Assembly: GCF_001613365.1 (NCBI RefSeq)
Contig: NZ_BDCF01000047.1
Location: 1-64,000, forward strand
DNA: 64,000 nt
Origin: Nocardia xishanensis NBRC 101358
GTDB taxonomy: Bacteria; Actinomycetota; Actinomycetes; Mycobacteriales; Mycobacteriaceae
Reading direction: 5' to 3'
Positions 33,536 through 42,600 of the stretch are shown here, in pieces. A program made the position numbers and the translations under genes. How positions within the stretch are numbered: position 1 is the stretch's first letter; each line of letters opens with the position of its first letter. The notes under the pieces are model-generated. The model was not told the origin of the DNA. It saw only the letters and a program-made list of their open reading frames with translations, and searched no databases.

Positions 33536-34636
33536 ATGGCCTACGGACGAACCACGATGCCGCCCCTCCCTCTGCTGCGCGCCGTCGAACGCTTTCGTGC
33601 CGCGCTGGCCGTGCTGCATCGAAGGACGGTTCCCGGCCACATCGCGCTGATGGAGATGATGACGTCCGGCTGGCTGGCGCAGGCGATCGCGGCGGCCGCC
33701 GAACTCGGCGTCGCCGACGAGCTCGCCCGCGGTCCGCGACAGGGCGCGGAACTGGCCGCCGCGGTGGGCGCCGACGAGGACGCGCTGCACCGGCTGTTGC
33801 GCCTGCTGATCAGCCACGGCATCTTCGCGCAGCGGCGCGACGGCGCCTACCGGCTGACCCCGCAGGCGCGGGCGCTGTGCCGGGACGCTCCGGTCTCGCT
33901 GCGCGACGCGTCGCTGTTCTTCGGGTCCGCCCGGCACCGCGGCCACTGGTCGCATCTCACCGACGCGGTGCGCACCGGACGGCCGGTGCGCACCGGGGTG
34001 AACGGGATGCCGTTCTTCGACTACGTGCAGACCGATCGCGAGCTCGGCGAGCTGTTCGACAACGCCATGACGAGCATCAGCACGCTCGCCCTCGAACCGC
34101 TTTTGGCGGCCCACGATTTCGCGCGCTACGACACCATCGTCGACGTCGGCGGCGGGCGCGGCAGCCTGCTCGCCGAGATCCTGCGGCGCGCACCGCGCTC
34201 CCGCGGCATTCTGTTCGACCTGCCCGAGGTGGTCGCCGACGCGGCGCCGGATCTGGCCGAGCGCGGCGTGACCGATCGCTGCACGGTGACGGCCGGATCG
34301 TTCTTCGAGTCAGTGCCCGAGGGCGGCGACGCCTATCTGCTCAAGCACATCATCCACGACTGGCCGGAACCGGACGCGGGCCGGATTCTGCGCGCGCTGC
34401 GCCGCGTGATGCGACCGGACGCGCGGCTGCTGCTCGTGGAACTCGTACTGCCCGAGCACGATCGGCCGCATCCCGGCAAGTACATCGATATCGAGATGCT
34501 GGTGAACGCGGGCGGACGCGAACGAAGCGAATCGGAATACCGAGATCTTTTGGCGCGCTATGGCTTCACGCTGCTGCGCGTGATACCGACCGCGTCGCCC
34601 GACAATATACTGGAGGCCTGCCCGGCCGATCGGTAG
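33536..34636 (+). CDS. SAM-dependent O-methyltransferase (plant/antibiotic type)
   Basis: This 366-residue protein has the layout of small-molecule O-methyltransferases from antibiotic pathways. An N-terminal winged helix for dimerisation (LGVADELARGPRQGAELAAAV) is followed by the SAM motif DVGGGRGSLL near residues 203-212. LFDLPEVV follows, then the LKHIIHDWPEPDA segment carrying the catalytic His-Asp pair. The enzyme would methylate a hydroxyl group. It is 168 bases after the GT4-P450 fusion on the same strand and is likely part of the same tailoring set. A second in-frame Met seven codons later is an alternative start. Confidence 0.9.
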   Translation: MAYGRTTMPPLPLLRAVERFRAALAVLHRRTVPGHIALMEMMTSGWLAQAIAAAAELGVADELARGPRQGAELAAAVGADEDALHRLLRLLISHGIFAQRRDGAYRLTPQARALCRDAPVSLRDASLFFGSARHRGHWSHLTDAVRTGRPVRTGVNGMPFFDYVQTDRELGELFDNAMTSISTLALEPLLAAHDFARYDTIVDVGGGRGSLLAEILRRAPRSRGILFDLPEVVADAAPDLAERGVTDRCTVTAGSFFESVPEGGDAYLLKHIIHDWPEPDAGRILRALRRVMRPDARLLLVELVLPEHDRPHPGKYIDIEMLVNAGGRERSESEYRDLLARYGFTLLRVIPTASPDNILEACPADR

Positions 34637-34666
34637 CATCGTGGTAGTGCTCCAGAGGGGGAGGCC

Positions 34667-34840
34667 ATGACACAAAACGAATCTCGCGATCGCTCCGAGG
34701 ACCCGCGCGCACATTGGCGGCATCTGCCGCCCGAGCCCACGCGGTACATCGAGGAGATCTACGTCGGGCCCAGCGCGTCCGACCATGCCCTTCCGGCCGC
34801 CGATCCCGATCAGGACGTCATCCGGCGCTACGGCGGTTGA
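34667..34840 (+). CDS. 57-residue hypothetical protein
   Basis: This short frame has a very strong ribosome site (GGGGGAGG ending three bases before the ATG) and follows the methyltransferase stop by 30 bases. The 57 residues are hydrophilic and Pro/Asp-rich, beginning MTQNESRDRSEDPRAHW, with a central YIEEIYVGPSASDH and ending DVIRRYGG. There is no membrane segment or Cys pair. It ends three bases before the convergent UbiA stop. It may be a small accessory protein or a peptide precursor; neither can be shown. I do not recognise a family. Confidence 0.6.
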   Translation: MTQNESRDRSEDPRAHWRHLPPEPTRYIEEIYVGPSASDHALPAADPDQDVIRRYGG

Positions 34841-34843
34841 CGC

Positions 34844-35779
34844 TCAGGTCGTGCAGACCACCGCCTGCGCGATGAGCGCCAGGTAGAGGGCGAACACGAA
34901 GGCGACGGCGGGCAGGACCGGATGCTCCGGCTCGTTCGAACGCAGGAACCGCCATTCCCCGCACACCGGGATCGCCAAGAGCGCCACGGGAATCCAGGCC
35001 ACGACGGCTTGTGCCCCGCTGCGCTCCCACGGCCGGACCAGCACCAGGTCGACCGCCACCGCGAGGTCGGCGAACCCGAGGATCGCGACCACACAACCCA
35101 TGACCCCTAGCCGATTCGAGTACAGGTGCTCGCCCGGACGCCGTTCCCGCGCGGTCTTGCGGGCGAACTCGAAATGCAGGAACGCACCCGCGAACACCGC
35201 CACGACGGCGACCGCCTGCCAGCGGGCAGCGACCTCCCCGGTGCCGATCGCCGAGATGAGAACGTATCCAGCCATCAGAATCTGAATCGGATATGTGACA
35301 ACGAGATTGAGCACGATGCCGGTACGCACCGCCGTCGACCACCGCTCCACCGCCCACAGGAACAACCCGTACGCCAACACCGCAGCTATCGCCACGCCCG
35401 AGACCGCCGCCAGGACGAGACTCGCACCGACCGCGCCGACCGCGAGCACGCCCATGGCCGCGCGCAGCTCGCCCGCGCTCACCTCACCCGTGACCAGGGG
35501 CCGGTCCGGATGGTGCACCCGGTCGTAGTCCAGATCCTTCTGTTCGTCGACCATCCGCAGGTACAGCAGCACGAGGGCGACGACAACGATGCGCGGGACG
35601 GTGGCCGAGCTCGGCCGCCACGGCGTCTCCGGTTGGGAGACAAGGGCGGCCGTCCCCTCCAAGGCCAGCACGAAGACGATGGCGTAGAGCAGGTAGTGCG
35701 GCTTGTACATCACGGCGGTGAAGCGCGCGAGGCGCCGTACCGATTCGAGCGGGCTCGGCGCCCGCACCTCGCTACTCAT
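34844..35779 (-). CDS. UbiA-family prenyltransferase
   Basis: This 311-residue integral membrane protein has about nine hydrophobic helices. The first Asp-rich motif is DEQKDLDYD at residues 78-86, followed by HHPDRPLVTG. This is the DExKDxExD variant of UbiA enzymes rather than the classical NDxxDxxxD. UbiA enzymes attach a polyprenyl group, or cyclise one, using Mg2+-bound diphosphate. It is the last gene of the eight-gene operon and overlaps the nitroreductase stop (ATGA). The prenyl acceptor is unknown; the AfsA-derived product is one candidate. Confidence 0.88.
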   Translation of the reverse strand: MSSEVRAPSPLESVRRLARFTAVMYKPHYLLYAIVFVLALEGTAALVSQPETPWRPSSATVPRIVVVALVLLYLRMVDEQKDLDYDRVHHPDRPLVTGEVSAGELRAAMGVLAVGAVGASLVLAAVSGVAIAAVLAYGLFLWAVERWSTAVRTGIVLNLVVTYPIQILMAGYVLISAIGTGEVAARWQAVAVVAVFAGAFLHFEFARKTARERRPGEHLYSNRLGVMGCVVAILGFADLAVAVDLVLVRPWERSGAQAVVAWIPVALLAIPVCGEWRFLRSNEPEHPVLPAVAFVFALYLALIAQAVVCTT

Positions 35780-36396
35780 GCCCCGCCCCAGCGCTCCCAC
35801 GCGGTGACCTCGCACGCGGGCAGCCTGCGCCTGGCCTGCTTCGGCGGTCCGGGCCGCAGGTGCGCGACCGGGAGCAGCGCGACCTGCGTGACCTCGTCGA
35901 AGGGAATGCCCAAAAGCTCGGCGACCTCGCGCTCGTAGGCCAGATGCGCGGTGGTCACGGTGCCGCCGAGACCACGATCGTGCAGTGCGAGAAGCAAATT
36001 CCAGACCGCCGGATAGATCGACCCGTAGAAGCTGGCCAGGTGCAGGGCCGAACCGGTCGCGGGCGGGCGGCCCAGCGAGCACGCCAGCACCAGCGCGGGC
36101 ACCTCGTGCAGGTGTTCGGCCAGATACCGGCCGGAGGCGAGGTCGCCGAGCTGATCCGGCCGCGGGGTGCGGGCGGACAAGTAGGCCGCGAAACCCTTGC
36201 GGTAGTACTCCGCGATCTGCTGCCGGGTGCGCGGGTCCTGGACGACGAGAAAGCGCCACGGCTGCCGGTTGGTGCCGCTCGGCGCGTGCACGGCGGTGTC
36301 GAGGCAGTCCAGCAGCTCGGAGCGGTCGACGGGACGCGCGAGGTCCAGCCGCCTGCGGAACGCGCGGGTCGTCCGCAGCAGTTCGGCGGCGTTCAC
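35776..36396 (-). CDS. Nitroreductase-family flavoprotein
   Basis: The GTG at 36396 overlaps the AfsA-like gene stop (GTGA), giving 206 residues. The N-terminal RTTRAFRRRLD and HAPSGTNRQPWRFLVV match FMN binding in nitroreductases. YPAVWNLLLALHDRGLGGTVTT forms the dimer/FMN helix, and FDEVTQVALLPVAHL the C-terminal strand. Members reduce nitro groups, quinones or enones with NAD(P)H, and some act as oxidases in natural-product pathways. Its place between AfsA and UbiA suggests a redox step on the cluster intermediate, for example reduction of a butenolide double bond; that is inference. Confidence 0.88.
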   Translation of the reverse strand: MNAAELLRTTRAFRRRLDLARPVDRSELLDCLDTAVHAPSGTNRQPWRFLVVQDPRTRQQIAEYYRKGFAAYLSARTPRPDQLGDLASGRYLAEHLHEVPALVLACSLGRPPATGSALHLASFYGSIYPAVWNLLLALHDRGLGGTVTTAHLAYEREVAELLGIPFDEVTQVALLPVAHLRPGPPKQARRRLPACEVTAWERWGGA

Positions 36397-37379
36397 CGGG
36401 AATCGCCGATCGGCTCGGAATCCAAGGCATCCGCGTCGAATTCGAGGTCGAGCCGGGCGGCGACGGCGCCCGCCTGCCGGATCTCGCAGTGCACGAGGGT
36501 GGTGTCGAGGCCGGGCTCGGTGATCTCGGCGACGCACTCGGCGGGCAGATCCAGTTCCACGAACCGGTCGAAGGTGCTTGCCAGACAGACCAATCGGGGC
36601 TGGTCGCGCAGCACCATGCTCAGCGCGGTCTGCCTGCACGCCTCGATCAACAGGCTGCCAGGCACGTGGTCGAGCTGATGATCGAACAGGAATGGATGGG
36701 ACAGATCGGGGACGAGAGCGGCACGGCTGACGCGACCATCCGCCTCCGGGGGCGCGATGACGACGTTGCGCCGGTTCTCCCTCCCGACCACGGCAGCCTC
36801 GGCCCGCTCACCGAGGGCGGATGCGCCGTGAAAGGCCCCTAGTCCCAAGCTCTCTCGGAACTGAACACGCAGCGCGGCCCACTGCCTCGGCGTCGTCCAG
36901 GAGAACGAACCGTCCACGGTGAGCATCGGCTCGCCGCCGGAAGAGATCTCCAGCACCATGTCGAGGCCCTGCAATGCTTCGCCACGGTGGTGCCTGCGCG
37001 GTACCCGCACCTCCATCACCAGATCGGTGGGTGCGATGCCGATCTCCCACGCCGAGGTGTCCGAGCCGGTGCCGTTGAATGTCCGCACGACGAACGCCAT
37101 ATCCGTTGGCACGCCGTAGAACTCGTGGGCCACAGCGATCGCCGCCTGCCGAGCGGCCTCCATCACCACCAGCGGGTCGTGGCGCATGCCGAGAGATCCG
37201 GCGTGGTCACCGTAGTAGGCGTGCATGCGTGGTAGTTGCGCGCCGACCAGGAAGGCGTCGGCCCCGGTGGCGTCCAGCGAGGTGACGAACACCTCCGAGA
37301 CCGCGCAGCGGTGCGCCAGTTGCTTCGGAATGGTGCGGTTGTGCGTGGCGGTCTTCTCGACTGCCGCGTGCGTTGTCAC
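36393..37379 (-). CDS. AfsA-type gamma-butyrolactone biosynthesis protein (double hotdog)
   Basis: The GTG at 37379 follows a GGAGGG site and gives 328 residues. Two AfsA hotdog repeats are clear: RMHAYYGDH with HDPLVVMEAARQ at 67-78, and FDHQLDHVPGSLLIEACRQ at 232-250, the family signature. AfsA condenses a beta-ketoacyl thioester with dihydroxyacetone phosphate, the key step to gamma-butyrolactone signals such as A-factor. No gamma-butyrolactone receptor gene adjoins it. Embedded in an operon with an acyl-AMP ligase and ACP, it may take its acyl chain from that ACP. The product may be a signal or a larger metabolite. Confidence 0.88.
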   Translation of the reverse strand: MTTHAAVEKTATHNRTIPKQLAHRCAVSEVFVTSLDATGADAFLVGAQLPRMHAYYGDHAGSLGMRHDPLVVMEAARQAAIAVAHEFYGVPTDMAFVVRTFNGTGSDTSAWEIGIAPTDLVMEVRVPRRHHRGEALQGLDMVLEISSGGEPMLTVDGSFSWTTPRQWAALRVQFRESLGLGAFHGASALGERAEAAVVGRENRRNVVIAPPEADGRVSRAALVPDLSHPFLFDHQLDHVPGSLLIEACRQTALSMVLRDQPRLVCLASTFDRFVELDLPAECVAEITEPGLDTTLVHCEIRQAGAVAARLDLEFDADALDSEPIGDSR

Positions 37380-38308
37380 GATCGGCCCTCCAACCATTCT
37401 CGCGCGGCCACCGGCGGCAGCGTCTGCGACTGCGATCCGACCCGCATCGGAAGCACGTAGGATCCGAGCACCAGGACCGACCACGGATCCAGCTGCGCGC
37501 CCGCGGACCACGCCGCATACAGCAGCCGCGCGCCGTCCGCGTCTTCGGCTCGGCCCGCGTCGATTCCGGCGCGGCGCAGCGCGTCGAGGACGGAGCGCAG
37601 CGCGTCGTCGCGGTCGAAGCTGCGAACCGGGACCCGCGCGTACAGGTCGGCGGCCAACGCGCTGACCGCCGCCGTGCGGTCCATCCGCGCCGCGGCCTGC
37701 CCGAGCAGATCCGCGCGGGTGTCCTCGTCGAAGTACACGGCCAGTTCGCGCAGCACATCGGCCGGGTCGTCGGGCGTGTGCACCAGGTTCAGCAGGAAGT
37801 TGTGCCTGCCGAGCACGTAGCGAAGTTCGCCGGGCTTGCGTTGGCGCGGATCGGTGGCGCCCTTGGCCTCGGTAAGCCGGATCGGCACCGGCAGCTCGTC
37901 GTCGGCGCCGTGCACTACCAGCACCAGCACCTCCGAGATGCCGATCAGCAGATCGGCCAGCCGCCTGCGCTCCGGCGATGCGATGTTCCACGCGAAGTAC
38001 CACAGCGCGCGCACCAAGTGCCGGTTCACGCGCATTCGGTGTGCGGCGACGACGCGGAACCCGTTGGCGGGCAGCCATTGCAGAGTCGGCTCCACGGCGC
38101 GCGCCACGATCGCGTCCGGCTTGAGCAGCAGCAGCGAATGCTGCCTGGCGAAGCCGACGGGGTCGATGCCGAGCCGTTCGAGTTGTTCGACGGCCTCCTG
38201 CACGTACGTGTCGTCCGCGTAGGCGTCGATCTTGGCCGCGCTGGGCGTCAGCTCGGCGAGCAGCGCGTGCAGCGACGCGCCGCTCCGGTCCAGTGGCATC
38301 GCCGTCAT
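37376..38308 (-). CDS. NDP-kinase-like protein of the biosynthetic operon
   Basis: This 310-residue protein begins with a ~45-residue helical leader. An NDP-kinase-like domain follows: HSLLLLKPDAIV at residues 57-68 corresponds to the Ndk strand TLVLIKPDGV, and NLVHTPDDPADVLREL near 174-189 to Ndk's NLVHGSDS, with the phosphoacceptor histidine conserved as His177. It lacks the short compact Ndk length, and the region between carries an insert. The C-terminal ~110 residues are of unknown type. It may transfer phosphate from NTP to a pathway intermediate. Its stop overlaps the AfsA start (GTGA) and its start overlaps the reductase stop (ATGA). Confidence 0.65.
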   Translation of the reverse strand: MTAMPLDRSGASLHALLAELTPSAAKIDAYADDTYVQEAVEQLERLGIDPVGFARQHSLLLLKPDAIVARAVEPTLQWLPANGFRVVAAHRMRVNRHLVRALWYFAWNIASPERRRLADLLIGISEVLVLVVHGADDELPVPIRLTEAKGATDPRQRKPGELRYVLGRHNFLLNLVHTPDDPADVLRELAVYFDEDTRADLLGQAAARMDRTAAVSALAADLYARVPVRSFDRDDALRSVLDALRRAGIDAGRAEDADGARLLYAAWSAGAQLDPWSVLVLGSYVLPMRVGSQSQTLPPVAAREWLEGRS

Positions 38309-39396
38309 CGCGCCGCACCGCCGAAACCGTTGGCGGCCAGCACCTCGTCGATCGAAGGCAGCGCGACACCCAGGTAGCCGGATTCCAGGCAGTAGTCCAG
38401 CAGCAGGCGCAGGTACTCCTTGCCGGTGGGCGGCGCGGGGCGGCCGAGCAGTATTTCGGCGCGGGTGGTGTCGAAGTCGAGCCTGCGCACGAAGTAACTG
38501 GTGTAGAGCGCGCCGATCCGCCGGTAGTATTCGCGTTCCACCGAATCCAGATCCTCTTCGGCGAACGTCGATTCCGGCACGAAAGTCGCCACTTCGAAGG
38601 ACGGGTACTCGGCCAGCACGTCGGACACCTCGCGCAGCGAGAGCGCGTCGCCACCGAGCGCGTGCAGCGTGCGGAAGCTCGCCGAGTCGAAATCCAGTAC
38701 CGCCGCGGCGATCACGTCGGCCACATGGTCGACCGGCGCCAGCGCGAGGGTGGCATCGTAGCGGCCGGGCAGGGTCCGCAGCTTGCCCTCGACCATCAGC
38801 TTCACGACGGTATACAGGTTCTTGTATTCGCGGATCTCCCCGGTGGACGCGGCGCCGGTGACGATGCCGGGCCGCACGATCGCCCACCGGAGTCCCTGTT
38901 CGCCCGCCGCGCGCACCAGCAGTTCGGCGCGGAACTTGCTGTGCTCGTATTCGTTTCCGAACGACTGGCCGACATCGAGCTCGTCCTCGGCGACCGTTCC
39001 GCCGCGCATCCCGCACACGTACGCGGTGCTGACGTGCACCAACGGCACGTCCCACTCGCGTGCCATGGCGATCGCGTGGACGGCACCCTGCACGTTGAGC
39101 TCGTTGTAGTCGGCGGCGGGCGCGTCGAATGCTGTGGTGGCCGCGCAGTGCACGATCATGCCGACGCGCTCGGCCAGGTCGGCCGTGTCGCGCGCGGACA
39201 AGCCGAAGCCGGGGCGGCGGATGTCGCCCGCCACCGGTGTGCCCGCCTCCAGCACCGTGCCGTCGTTGCGGACGATATCGGCGTTGCTGTGCAGCACCGC
39301 GGCGACCGGCCTGCTCGCGGCCGAGAGCCGGGCGACCACCTCGGCACCCACCAGGCCGGTCGCGCCGGTGACCAGCACGGTCTCACGCTCACCCAT
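38305..39396 (-). CDS. Thioester-reductase-like extended SDR
   Basis: This 363-residue extended SDR has TGATGLVG at residues 10-17, Ser123 in HVSTAYVCG, and the catalytic Tyr150-Lys154 pair in YEHSK. The sequence resembles the NAD_binding_4 reductase domain of carboxylic acid reductases and NRPS/PKS terminal reductases (TGEIREYKNLYTVVK, VDHVADVI). Such domains reduce an ACP- or PCP-bound acyl thioester to an aldehyde or alcohol using NADPH. An ACP gene overlaps its start by eight bases, which fits that substrate well. A GGGGGAA ribosome site precedes the ATG. A plain sugar epimerase is less likely. Confidence 0.8.
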   Translation of the reverse strand: MGERETVLVTGATGLVGAEVVARLSAASRPVAAVLHSNADIVRNDGTVLEAGTPVAGDIRRPGFGLSARDTADLAERVGMIVHCAATTAFDAPAADYNELNVQGAVHAIAMAREWDVPLVHVSTAYVCGMRGGTVAEDELDVGQSFGNEYEHSKFRAELLVRAAGEQGLRWAIVRPGIVTGAASTGEIREYKNLYTVVKLMVEGKLRTLPGRYDATLALAPVDHVADVIAAAVLDFDSASFRTLHALGGDALSLREVSDVLAEYPSFEVATFVPESTFAEEDLDSVEREYYRRIGALYTSYFVRRLDFDTTRAEILLGRPAPPTGKEYLRLLLDYCLESGYLGVALPSIDEVLAANGFGGAAR

Positions 39397-39655
39397 GATC
39401 GTTCCCCCGTGGTGCGCCCGCGACCAGCGCGATGACCTGGCCGACCCGGCGCACCCCGACGACGTCCTCCGGACGTTGCCTCGGTAGCTCGAAGGCCCGC
39501 TCCAGCACCACGGTCAGCTCCATCAGCCGCAGCGAGTCGAAGCCGAGATCCTCCACGAGGCGGTGTTCGTCGGCGAGGTCGGCGGGCGGTTGCGGCGCCA
39601 TGGTCTGGACGAGGCGGCGCACCCGGGCGGCAAGGTCGGTGTCGGCGGCGGTCAT
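39389..39655 (-). CDS. Acyl carrier protein
   Basis: This 88-residue protein has the carrier-protein four-helix pattern with the phosphopantetheine site at Ser41 in EDLGFDSLRLMEL. The helix after it (LTVVLERAFELP) is standard. It should be converted to the holo form by a phosphopantetheinyl transferase encoded elsewhere. The acyl-AMP ligase gene immediately upstream overlaps it by four bases, so loading by that enzyme is very likely. The overlapping reductase gene downstream would act on the loaded acyl chain. Confidence 0.93.
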   Translation of the reverse strand: MTAADTDLAARVRRLVQTMAPQPPADLADEHRLVEDLGFDSLRLMELTVVLERAFELPRQRPEDVVGVRRVGQVIALVAGAPRGNDHG

Positions 39656-42600
39656 GTGGGTTCGCTTTCCCGGAGGTGGGGCTGGTGGCCACCGGTGGTG
39701 AGCAGATCGCGGGCCTCGTCGAGAGGCAGGTCGGTGTTCAGGTAGGCGGCCAGGCGCAGCCAGTCGTAGCCGATGGCCAGAGTGCGCCGCCACTGTTCGC
39801 GCGAGTCGAACGAGGCGGGGAAGGCGAGCGCGGCGTCGGCGCCGCCCGCGACCTCGCGCACCAACGCCACGAAATCGTCGAGGATCGCGAGTCCCGCCAT
39901 CGTGTCTCCGCCGCCGCGCAACAGTTCCGAGAACCGCACCCGGCGTGCGGCATCGAGCTGCGCCAGCACCTCCGCGCGCCGCCGTGCGCCCGGCGGCACC
40001 GAGCGCGCGACTGTGGCCGACGGAGCGACGTCGGCGGGCAGCGGATGAATGCCGTAGGCGGACAGCAACACCCGCACCGCCATGGCGACCAGACGGTGCG
40101 CGGCGATGTCGGCGACGCCACCCTGACCGTTCTTCACCGCGCCCGCCAGATCCTCCCTGGCGTTCTCCAGCACGATGTTCGACCACACCAGGTGCAGCCC
40201 GCATTCGGTGAAGCGCCGTGCGGGCAGCGGTGCGAGGGTGGCGATTCCGTCGTCGCGGGCCGCGCCGGTCAGTCCGAGCGCCGGCCGGTGCGCGCTCGGC
40301 ACCGGCGTGTAGGGCGCGACGGGCTTGCACATAGCGAGCGCGGGTTCGATCGGGGCCGCGCCACGCCATTGCAACCCGACCAAGCCGAGCCGCACGAATT
40401 CCGCCAGTTCCGTGGCGATGTCGCGTGGGGCACGGGCGAGGACGTCGCGCAGGGAATGCTTGAAGATCACCGATCGCCAAGCGCGGGCGGCGTCGTCGGA
40501 GAGCGCGAAGACGTCGCGATCGTCGCGGACGACGTGCACCCGGCCGCCGATGGTCCACGTGGTCACGCCGGGGCGGCGGGCGAAAAGGATGCGGTGCGGG
40601 TCGTCGGATCGTTCGATGCCGAGATCGGTGACCAGCTCCCAGAGTCCTTGCCAGATGACGTCTTCGGTCCGGGGACGGCGGCCGTTGGTCGACGGATCGC
40701 AGTGAATCCCACCGTCCGCTTCCGGCCACGCGGCCCGATCGGTCAGCTTCCGGTAGCGGTCGATGACGTCGTGAGCGCCGATCCGGTCGAGTTGGCTTGG
40801 CAGCCATTTGGTTTCGAGGTAGGTCTCGCCACGGCGGGCGGCCCAGCCCTTGACCGCCTGGAGCAGTCCGTCGCGGGCCCATTCACCGGCCTCGTCGGAC
40901 GCGCGCAGCGTACGCAGCGCCACCGCGTAGCGCAGCGCATGCACCGCGCGGGCGGTCCACCAGTCCGCCATCCGGATTCGGAAGTCGTCGTGCGGAAGGA
41001 GCGCGCGCAGCGTGTCGAGGTCCACCGAACCGGGCCGGACCACCGTGGCGCGCAGGAAACGCTGGCAGCGGTTGAGCAGGTCCTCGTCCAGCCCGGCCGG
41101 ATCGCCCGCCGCCGCCTCTTCGAGCTGGCGTCGCAGCTGTGCCACCGAGCGGGTGCGCACCTCGACGCGGCGACCGTCGATGAACAGGACCGTCGGCAGG
41201 GTCGGCAGGTCATCGGCTCCCGGGACGACCGCGAGGAAATCCACGTCGGAGCCTTCGTTGCCGAAGCCTTCGGCCAGCGAGCCCTCGAAGAGGACCGACG
41301 AATCATTGGGCAGCGCAATGCTTTCCAGCGCGGAAGCGAGCAGCTGCCGCACTCGCTCCACCGGCAGGGTGGGCGCGGCGGAAATCGCCGATGGCCCGGT
41401 GCGGGATCCCGTGGTTCCGTCTGCCTCGTGGACCTCGACCCCGGCAAGCGCGCCGTCCTGGAGCATCCGCCACAGGTGGCGGCGGCGTGGCTTTCCGCTG
41501 GAGGTGCGATGGATCGTGCCGCGCGGGCCCGTGACGATGGTGATCGCGGCGGCGGGGCCGAGTTCACCGCGAATCACTCTGCGAGCCTGGGCGATCCATT
41601 CACCGGACGGCGCTTCGGCGAACAACGCGATGCCGGGTGACCCCCGATCGGTGAGCGCCACGGCAGCAAGTTTGCCCTTGGTGATGCCGGTTTCCCTGGC
41701 GACGCGGGATTCGACGTCTTCCATGAACACCGAGCGACCGCGCACCTTGAGGCTGGTGCCCATCCTGCCGAGTACGAAAACTTCACCGTGGTAGAGGAAA
41801 CCGGCGTCGCCGGTATAGAGCTCGCCGTCCAGGATCCGGGTCGCGCCGCCGTCGTTGCCCGTGTAGCCCATGGCCACCGAATCGCCGACGACCACGAGTT
41901 CGCCGAGCACCCCATCGGGCAGCTCGCGCCCGGCCTCGTCAACGGCGCGGACGGTCGATTCCGGTGTCGAAAACCCCAGGCCGGTGATCCAGCCCGCGCC
42001 CTCGACCCGGTGTACGTCGTCCAGCTTCGATTCCGCCAGCACTCGAATGGGTTGGCCGAAGCGCAGATTCGGCGTGTCGAGGCGCAGCGCGGTGATCGGC
42101 CGTCGGCGCGCCGATGAGGTCACCATGAGCGTGGCCTCGGCGAGGCCATAGGCGAGCGTGTAGGCGTCCATCGAGAAGCCGCGGGGGCCGGTGAGCTCGG
42201 CGAACGCTTGCAGGTCGGCCACCTCCACCGGCTCCGAGCCGACGGCAAGCGTGCGCCAGCCGGACAGGTCCAGATCGGCGATCTCCTCCGGCCGCACCCG
42301 GTGCGCCACATAGCCCAAGGCGAACGAGGGCGAGGGCGAATGCTGGGCCGAGGCCATCGCGCGCAGCCAGCGGGACGGGTCGCGGACGAACTGGTCCGGG
42401 CGCATCAGGTAGAGGTCGCCTTGGTTCGTGACGGTCGTCAGGAACGCGCCGACCAAGCCCATGTCGTGGTAGAGCGGCAGCCACGACACCATCGCCTCGC
42501 CGGGACGCCACTCGATGAGCCGGGAGATCATGGCGATGTTGTTCGCCAGATTGCGCCAGCTGACCCGCGCCCCGCGCGGCGTGCCCGTGGAACCCGACGT

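Noticed and set aside
31076..34114. Very long open frame (over 1000 codons) on the minus strand opposite the GT4-P450 and methyltransferase genes
   Set aside because: It is a by-product of GC-rich third positions; its composition is Arg/Gln/His-rich with no domain, while the plus strand carries all family motifs.
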